This document shows, piece after piece, positions 1-4,310 of a stretch of DNA of 7,912 nucleotides. Source of the DNA: an uncultured Clostridia bacterium (GTDB taxonomy: Bacteria; Bacillota; Clostridia; Oscillospirales; Acutalibacteraceae). Location: contig CAMVNL010000088.1 of NCBI GenBank assembly GCA_947168785.1, positions 1-7,912 of the forward strand, given 5' to 3'. Positions within the stretch are counted from its first letter, which is position 1, and each line of letters opens with the position of its first letter. The notes below the pieces were generated by a model. The model was not told the origin of the DNA. It saw only the letters and a program-made list of their open reading frames with translations, and ran no database searches. The position numbers and the translations under genes were made by a program.

Positions 1-76
1 CCTCTTTCATCTTCGGGTCGAACATGGGGTCATACAACAGGGTTTTGCCGGTCAAATCGGTTTTGTTCTCTTCCAT
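1..76 (-). CDS. Unrecognised protein, N-terminal fragment (runs off left edge)
   Basis: This is the first 25 codons of a minus-strand gene whose remainder lies outside the window. The peptide begins MEENKTDLTGKTLLYDP and continues with a short acidic and basic stretch. It has no signal peptide or membrane segment, so the product is probably cytoplasmic. I do not recognise the family. I chose the ATG at 76 because an AAAGGA ribosome site (87-92) lies 10 bases upstream. An in-frame ATG at 85, which would add three residues, is only 1 base from that site. A perfect-consensus promoter at 167-195 serves this gene, so it need not depend on read-through from the sulfatase-maturase gene upstream on the same strand. 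That it is a real gene rests on promoter, ribosome site and open frame together, not on homology. Confidence 0.6.
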   Translation of the reverse strand, partial: MEENKTDLTGKTLLYDPMFDPKMKE

Positions 77-166
77 AAGCCGCATATCCTTTCTGCAGTT
101 TGTGTCCGACGGCAAACAGAGGCCCTTTTACCTGCCATCCGATCCGTTTCGGGGTTCTTGGTTTCT

Positions 167-195
167 ATTATATTCCACAAATAAAACGATGTCAA
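167..195 (-). promoter_or_regulatory. Perfect-consensus sigma-A promoter for the left-edge gene
   Basis: Read on the minus strand, TTGACA (190-195) and TATAAT (167-172) are separated by exactly 17 bases. All 12 consensus positions match. Transcription would start near 160, giving a leader of about 85 bases before the ATG at 76. The site lies in an AT-rich island (about 160-230) within an otherwise GC-rich window. Confidence 0.85.
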
Positions 196-301
196 ATAAA
201 AAAAACTGACAGAAATCATAAAAAACAGCGGTTTTCGGATACAGCTTCCGCCCGGATCGAGAACGCGCGGCTTGCGGGACCTTGCGACCCTGCCGATTTT
301 C

Positions 302-1375
302 TCATCGCCGTTCGCCGGCGAGGGCTTCCGCCACGGCGGCCATCCGGTCGAAGGCGTAGCCGAAGAAACGGGTATAGGCTTCGCAGTAACGGTTTTCCGT
401 CAGGCCGTTGATCCGGTCCCTCCGGCAGCCGCCACGGCAGAGCGGATAATAGCGGCAGCTTCGGCAGCGCTCATGAATGAGATACGACTGTTCGATGAAC
501 GCCCGGTGCTTTTCCCCGACAACAAACGGGGTTGCGTCAAAGACCGTGCCCACGCGGTATTCCTCTTTACAGTAGAAGTCGCAGGGGTAAAGGTCCCCGT
601 TGGCCTCCGCCACAAAGTAGCTGCCGCACACGCCGCACATGGCGCAGTTTTCCGGCGGGCGGCCCATCAGGATGCCGACGTAATTGTCGATATGGCGGAC
701 GGAAATATAGTCGCCCTTCCGCCAGTCGTCGAACCACAGGTCGAAGGATTGTTTCAGAAAGGTTTCGTAGCGCTGCGGGGACAGGGAAACGCTGCTCCCC
801 TCCTCCAGACAGGGGATAAACTGCAAAAAACGAAAGCCGCTTTCTTTGAAGAACCGCCAGGTCCGTTCGATATCCCCGGCGTTTTCGCCGTCGATCACGG
901 AGAGGATATTGAAATCCACCCCGCGCCTTTCCAGCGTCCCGGCGGCGTTCATCACCCGGTCAAAAACGCTTTCGCCCCGATGATCCCGACGGTAACGGTC
1001 GTTGGTCGCCCGGTCTCCGTCCAGCGAGAGGCCGATCAGAAAACCGTGTTTCCGGAACAGATCTGCCCATTCGTCGTCGATCAGCAGGCCGTTGGTCTGC
1101 AGCCCGAAGGACGTCGGCGCGGGGACCGCCGCCCTGACCCCGGCGATGAAATACCGGTAAAAATCCGTCCCCGCCAGCGTGGGCTCGCCGCCCTGAAACA
1201 GCACGGTGAGCGAAGACGGGCGGTATTCCCGGACCTTCCGGAGAAGTGCGTCGACGGTGTGCCGGGACATGACGCCGTTATCCCGCCCCTCGCAGGCGGA
1301 CCGGTAGAAGCAGTAGCGGCAGTTCATATTGCACAGCCCCGCGGCGGGCTTGATCAGCAGCGTAAGCGGTCTCAT
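302..1375 (-). CDS. Anaerobic sulfatase-maturating enzyme (radical SAM/SPASM)
   Basis: This 357-residue cytoplasmic radical SAM enzyme should oxidise an active-site Cys or Ser of a sulfatase to C-alpha-formylglycine using S-adenosylmethionine. The N-terminus LIKPAAGLCNMNCRYCFY carries the CX3CX2C cluster motif (C15, C19, C22). The family signatures FQGGEPTLAG (60-69), LQTNG (92-96), LSLDG (116-120) and FLQFI (183-187) follow in order. The SPASM region has C244, C250, C265 and C317 for one auxiliary cluster and C304, C307, C313 and C331 for the second, matching the clostridial enzyme as I recall it. D266, directly after C265 in PCDFY, is the expected proton acceptor. The length is close to the usual 370. 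The start at 1375 is set by AAAGGGG (1382-1388) six bases upstream and by the family N-terminus. The open frame extends 97 codons further upstream, but that part crosses the promoter. No sulfatase gene lies in the window, so the partner must be elsewhere, or the enzyme matures another peptide. Confidence 0.93.
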   Translation of the reverse strand: MRPLTLLIKPAAGLCNMNCRYCFYRSACEGRDNGVMSRHTVDALLRKVREYRPSSLTVLFQGGEPTLAGTDFYRYFIAGVRAAVPAPTSFGLQTNGLLIDDEWADLFRKHGFLIGLSLDGDRATNDRYRRDHRGESVFDRVMNAAGTLERRGVDFNILSVIDGENAGDIERTWRFFKESGFRFLQFIPCLEEGSSVSLSPQRYETFLKQSFDLWFDDWRKGDYISVRHIDNYVGILMGRPPENCAMCGVCGSYFVAEANGDLYPCDFYCKEEYRVGTVFDATPFVVGEKHRAFIEQSYLIHERCRSCRYYPLCRGGCRRDRINGLTENRYCEAYTRFFGYAFDRMAAVAEALAGERR

Positions 1376-1403
1376 AGGCGGCCCCTTTCGTTGAATCGGT
1401 CGT

Positions 1404-1422
1404 CTGCGCCGGATAGGCGCAG
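1404..1422 (-). promoter_or_regulatory. Stem-loop at the 5' end of the sulfatase-maturase leader
   Basis: A perfect 7-base-pair inverted repeat, CTGCGCC and GGCGCAG with a 5-base loop, lies about 5 bases after the predicted transcription start. It has no T-run, so it is not an intrinsic terminator. It could protect the 5' end of the mRNA or act as a DNA operator next to the promoter. The repeat is seen directly; its role is inferred. Confidence 0.45.
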
Positions 1423-1433
1423 TGGGTAAAACC

Positions 1434-1462
1434 AGTATAACCAACCGGGGAAATATTTGCAA
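1434..1462 (-). promoter_or_regulatory. Promoter of the sulfatase-maturase gene
   Basis: On the minus strand, TTGCAA (1457-1462) and TATACT (1434-1439) are separated by 17 bases. They match the sigma-A consensus at four and five of six positions. The start would be near 1427, leaving a leader of about 52 bases that contains the 7-base-pair stem-loop. It is divergent from the promoter of the zinc-ribbon gene, about 70 bases away. Confidence 0.65.
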
Positions 1463-1533
1463 CGGTTTCCTGCGGAAAGGCCGCGCCGCGGGACCGTTCC
1501 GGCAAAAAAACCGAAAAATCACCTCCCGGCGGG

Positions 1534-1562
1534 TGGCAATTCCGGCAGAACTGTGATAGAAT
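1534..1562 (+). promoter_or_regulatory. Probable extended -10 promoter of the zinc-ribbon gene
   Basis: TAGAAT (1557-1562) is preceded by TG at 1554-1555, an extended -10 element. A weak -35, TGGCAA (1534-1539, three of six matches), sits 17 bases upstream. The start would be near 1569, leaving a leader of about 27 bases. It is weaker than the other promoters here, which suggests low or activated expression. Confidence 0.45.
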
Positions 1563-1595
1563 GGGAACAGCATCAACAGAACCGAGGAAAAACAG

Positions 1596-2567
1596 ATGGC
1601 TGTGGTAAAAATCGACCTGACCTGCCCCAAGTGCGGCGGAAACATGGAACGCGACGCCGAGCACAAAATGCTGCGCTGCCCCTATTGCGGGCACGGCGTG
1701 TTTCTGCAGACCACGGACCCGGGCAGCATTGAGGCCAACGCCTACGCCCGCCAGAAGGGCATTCTGCACGCCAACGCCGAGGCGCGCAGGGAGCGGAAAC
1801 GGAACCTGCTGAAGGCGGCGGCCGTTATCGTGGGCGTGCTGATCGCCCTGATGATCGCCGTATGCGCCGTTGTGAAGCTGCAGCCGAAGGTGGACCCCTT
1901 CGCCTATATCACCGTTTCCTTTTCCGGCAACACGGGGGACGGGACGGCGGAGGTGACGCTGCTGGAAACGGCCGAGGGCGACGTGGACCCGCGAAAGATC
2001 ACCTACCGGGTGACGCCGCGCTATTACCTCTCCGAGGGAGACGTGGTCACCGTAACGGCGGAAAGCCTTGAATATCCACTGTCGCCCACCTCAAAGACCT
2101 ATCGGGTGGAGGGGCTGGATACCTGTCTGACCGACCTGAACGGCCTCAGCGACGAGGCGGTGGAGATGATCCACAACAAATCGGAGATGACGGTGGCAAA
2201 AGCCGTTGAAGGGGCAGGCATCGCCATTCCGGTCGCTTCCACCGAGCCCTGCATGATGTACCTTGCCACCGACGGCAGGGACCGCAACGAGCTTTACGAC
2301 GTCTATCTGGCGACCTACCCGGAAAAGGACGGCGGCTTTGCCGAGCGGTACGTGGTGATCTATTACACCAATATCATCGTCCGCGATACGCAGCAGCCCA
2401 CCATGTCTTACGACGGCACCATGTATCAGGGGCAGGTCATCGAGACGCTGGACAAGGGCTACGGCGGCTTTATGACGGGCTATAGGAGCCTGAAGGACGT
2501 CAAGGCGGATATCCTTGCCCACCAGACGAAAGCGATCACGCTGCAGGAGCGGGATTGCCGTCCGTAA
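1596..2567 (+). CDS. Zinc-ribbon single-pass membrane protein with extracytoplasmic domain
   Basis: This is a 323-residue protein of uncertain function. Residues 8-33 form a zinc ribbon with CPKCGG (C10, C13) and CPYCG (C28, C31), expected to bind one zinc ion in the cytoplasm. A linker rich in Ala, Arg and Glu (about 47-70) precedes a membrane segment at about 72-94 (AAAVIVGVLIALMIAVCAVV). The basic residues just before it (RRERKRN) predict N-terminus inside and C-terminus outside. Residues 101-175 are beta-rich (ITVSFSGNTGDGTAEV, then GDVVTVTAES and KTYRVEGL). The same arrangement recurs in clostridial proteins annotated only as zinc-ribbon domain proteins. A second predicted domain follows (about 190-315), including IPVASTEPCMMYLA and a hydrophobic strand RYVVIYYTNIIV. 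GAGGA (1584-1588) lies seven bases before the ATG. The gene is divergent from the sulfatase-maturase and is followed by a separately promoted gene. A sensory or envelope-homeostasis role is possible but unproven. Confidence 0.8.
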   Translation: MAVVKIDLTCPKCGGNMERDAEHKMLRCPYCGHGVFLQTTDPGSIEANAYARQKGILHANAEARRERKRNLLKAAAVIVGVLIALMIAVCAVVKLQPKVDPFAYITVSFSGNTGDGTAEVTLLETAEGDVDPRKITYRVTPRYYLSEGDVVTVTAESLEYPLSPTSKTYRVEGLDTCLTDLNGLSDEAVEMIHNKSEMTVAKAVEGAGIAIPVASTEPCMMYLATDGRDRNELYDVYLATYPEKDGGFAERYVVIYYTNIIVRDTQQPTMSYDGTMYQGQVIETLDKGYGGFMTGYRSLKDVKADILAHQTKAITLQERDCRP

Positions 2568-2591
2568 GCCGACGCGTCAACGCCTTGTTTC

Positions 2592-2620
2592 TTGACACAG
2601 ATGTAAAAAAATGGTATAAT
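2592..2620 (+). promoter_or_regulatory. Perfect-consensus sigma-A promoter of the secreted hydrolase gene
   Basis: TTGACA (2592-2597) and TATAAT (2615-2620) are separated by exactly 17 bases, so all 12 consensus positions match. Transcription would start near 2627. Unless repressed, this predicts strong constitutive expression of the gene starting at 2671. Confidence 0.88.
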
Positions 2621-2622
2621 AA

Positions 2623-2638
2623 AGGGATCAATATCCCT
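2623..2638 (+). promoter_or_regulatory. Inverted repeat over the transcription start, possible operator
   Basis: AGGGAT CAAT ATCCCT is a perfect 6-base-pair inverted repeat with a 4-base spacer. It begins 3 bases after the -10 element and covers the predicted transcription start. That position suits a repressor operator better than an RNA hairpin, because the transcript would probably begin inside the left arm. It may also be chance; only the repeat itself is seen. Confidence 0.4.
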
Positions 2639-2670
2639 GTTTTCTTTAAGGAAACGGAAGGAGGAACAAC

Positions 2671-4245
2671 ATGAAAAAATCCTTATCTGTCTTTCTGGCC
2701 CTGCTGTTCACCCTCGCCATGCTGCTGCCGGCCTTCTCCGCCGGCGCCTTCGCGGCGAACCGGGTGCCGGTGATCAACATTGTGGGCGAGCGCGAGGTGG
2801 AGGTCTGGAAAGAGGACGGCACCCACTATGCCCCCACGGAGGCCATGGCGGACGAGGTGGTGGACAAGGCCATTGAGGAACTGACGCCGGTATTCGTCAA
2901 GGCGTTTCTCACCAACAACTACGACGAGTGGAGCCGTCTGGCTTTGGAAAAACTGACGCCCATCTACGATGAGATCCGGCCCGCCCCCGACGGAACGCTG
3001 CCGGAAAACACCAGCCCCTATCTGTGGGCGGATATGCCGCAGACGCTGCCCGAGCCGGGCGCCGTCAACTACTATTACGGCTACTGCTGGGATTTCAGGA
3101 ATTCCCCCCTCGACGAGGCGGATGCGCTGCATGAATTTATCCAGTCGGTGAAAGAAAAGACCGGGTCCGACAAGGTGATCCTGTCCTCCCGCTGCGGCAG
3201 CACGTCGCTGAGCGCCTGCTATCTCTATAAATACGGCACCGACGATATCGCCAAAATCATTTTCAGCGCTTCCACCCTGCGGGGCACGCCCCATGCGGAC
3301 GCGCTTCTCAGCGGCAACCTCAGGGTGAAGGGCAATGCGCTCTATTATTACCTGATGGAAAACGACACCCTCAGCTCGATGGACGCGGGCCTTGTGAAGT
3401 TCATCAACGCCATGCTCTTCGCCCTGAATCTGAACGGCAGCGCCGACGACACCATCAGCCTGCTGCTGCGGGTCTATGACAAGATCAAGGACAGCTTTTT
3501 AGCGCCCTTCCTGCGCAGCTATTACGGCGTCTGCGGCAACTATATCGCCTCCGTCAGCGAGCATTTTGACGATTACGTGGACTATATCTTCCCCACCGCC
3601 GAGCTGAAGGCGGAGTACGCGCCCATTCTGACAAAGGCCGCCGAATACCACAACAACGTGCAGAATCATCTGGAAGACCTGCTGACCGGCGCGAGAGACG
3701 CGGGCGTGCCCGTGTACTTCCTCGCCTTCTACGGCGAGCCCAGCGGCTTCCCGGTCAGCGAGAGAAGCGCGATGGTTGGCGACGAGCTGGTGGACGCCAA
3801 CTGGCAGTCTTTCGGCGCCACGGTCGCCGACTTCCCGGGGAAGCTGGCGGATTCCTACCTCGCCGGGCGGCAGCAGGCCGGCCTCGGCCGGTACCTCTCC
3901 CCCGACGGGCAGATCGACGCTTCCACCTGCCTGTTCCCCGAAACCACCTGGTTCATCAAAAACATGCGGCACGCGTTCCACGCGAACGACCTGCACAACT
4001 TCATTCGTCTGATCGCCTGGTCGGACGATATGACGGTCACCTCAAATCCCGACTATCCCCAGTTCCTGACGGTGGTGGGCAATCACAAGCGCCTCGCCCC
4101 GGCGCAGGCGGTCAACGAGAACGACCTTGACGTCTCCGCCTGGCAGCAGGATATGAAGGGAACGACGGGCTTCTTCGCCAAGGTCGTCGCCTTCTTCGCC
4201 AAAATCATCGCCTTCTTCGCGAGGCTGTTCAAAATCATCAAATAA
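2671..4245 (+). CDS. Secreted alpha/beta-hydrolase-like protein with Cys at the nucleophile position
   Basis: This is a 524-residue exported protein. A signal peptide covers residues 1-28 (KK, a hydrophobic core, then AFA before AN). AAGGAGGA (2658-2665) fixes the start. The fold reads like the LCAT/PGAP1-type lipase group: VINIVGE at 34-40 as first strand, YGYCWDFRNSPLDEADALHE (136-155) matching their Y-DWR-PL-A-L- motif, and then KVILSSRCGSTSLSACYLYKYG (168-189 region) where lipases have a V-GHSMGG elbow. In this alignment C175 replaces the Ser of GHSMG, with small residues S173 and S177 around it. GTPHAD (205-210) resembles the lipase LGTPH strand. Candidate acid and base are D371 (in VGDELVD) and H434 or H437 (after DASTCLFPETTWF, 417-428). 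The C-terminus (501-524) is an amphipathic FFAK-type heptad repeat, probably membrane-binding. Substrate unknown; an ester, thioester or acyl transfer role is inferred. A catalytically dead protein is the alternative. Confidence 0.75.
   Translation: MKKSLSVFLALLFTLAMLLPAFSAGAFAANRVPVINIVGEREVEVWKEDGTHYAPTEAMADEVVDKAIEELTPVFVKAFLTNNYDEWSRLALEKLTPIYDEIRPAPDGTLPENTSPYLWADMPQTLPEPGAVNYYYGYCWDFRNSPLDEADALHEFIQSVKEKTGSDKVILSSRCGSTSLSACYLYKYGTDDIAKIIFSASTLRGTPHADALLSGNLRVKGNALYYYLMENDTLSSMDAGLVKFINAMLFALNLNGSADDTISLLLRVYDKIKDSFLAPFLRSYYGVCGNYIASVSEHFDDYVDYIFPTAELKAEYAPILTKAAEYHNNVQNHLEDLLTGARDAGVPVYFLAFYGEPSGFPVSERSAMVGDELVDANWQSFGATVADFPGKLADSYLAGRQQAGLGRYLSPDGQIDASTCLFPETTWFIKNMRHAFHANDLHNFIRLIAWSDDMTVTSNPDYPQFLTVVGNHKRLAPAQAVNENDLDVSAWQQDMKGTTGFFAKVVAFFAKIIAFFARLFKIIK
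4171..4233 (+). repeat. Three in-frame 21-base tandem repeats coding amphipathic heptads
   Basis: Three adjacent 21-base units (4171-4191, 4192-4212, 4213-4233) each begin TTCTTCGC. They encode FFAKVVA, FFAKIIA and FFARLFK, after which the protein ends KIIK. The first two units are nearly identical; the third diverges after the FFA codons. Every heptad has two Phe, one basic residue and a hydrophobic pair, giving a strongly amphipathic cationic helix at the extreme C-terminus. Confidence 0.85.
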
Positions 4246-4268
4246 TGCCGGACGGTCCGTCCGCAAAA

Positions 4269-4304
4269 CAAGGCTCCCTGAACGTTTTCGTTCGGGGAGC
4301 CTTG
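4269..4304. terminator. Bidirectional intrinsic terminator between convergent genes
   Basis: Arms 4269-4284 and 4289-4304 form a 16-base-pair stem with one G-T wobble and a TTTT loop. On the plus strand the stem is followed by ACTTGTTTAT. On the minus strand it is followed by TTTTGCGG, so both tails are short but T-rich. The stem starts 23 bases after the hydrolase stop and 6 bases after the minus-strand glycosidase stop, so it can end both transcripts. Confidence 0.9.
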
Positions 4305-4310
4305 ACTTGT

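Noticed and set aside
201..240. Possible terminator after the sulfatase-maturase gene (GAAAAC-CGCT-GTTTTT on the minus strand)
   Set aside because: The stem has only about 5-6 AT-rich pairs, too weak for a convincing intrinsic terminator. Read-through into the left-edge gene therefore remains possible.
272..1429. Long plus-strand open frame of 385 codons opposite the sulfatase-maturase
   Set aside because: It is the mirror of a gene with clear cluster motifs. Its translation is repetitive in Pro, Arg, Gly and Val with no recognisable domain or ribosome site; high GC at third positions keeps the antisense frame open.
1376..1666. Extra 97-codon N-terminal extension of the sulfatase-maturase
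   Set aside because: The extension would include the maturase promoter and overlap the start of the divergent gene. The family N-terminus LIKP close to residue 7 and the AAAGGGG site support the start at 1375.
2572..2578. GACGCGTC-type short palindrome after the zinc-ribbon gene
   Set aside because: It is too short to be informative in GC-rich DNA and has no T-run, so it is neither a credible terminator nor a credible operator.
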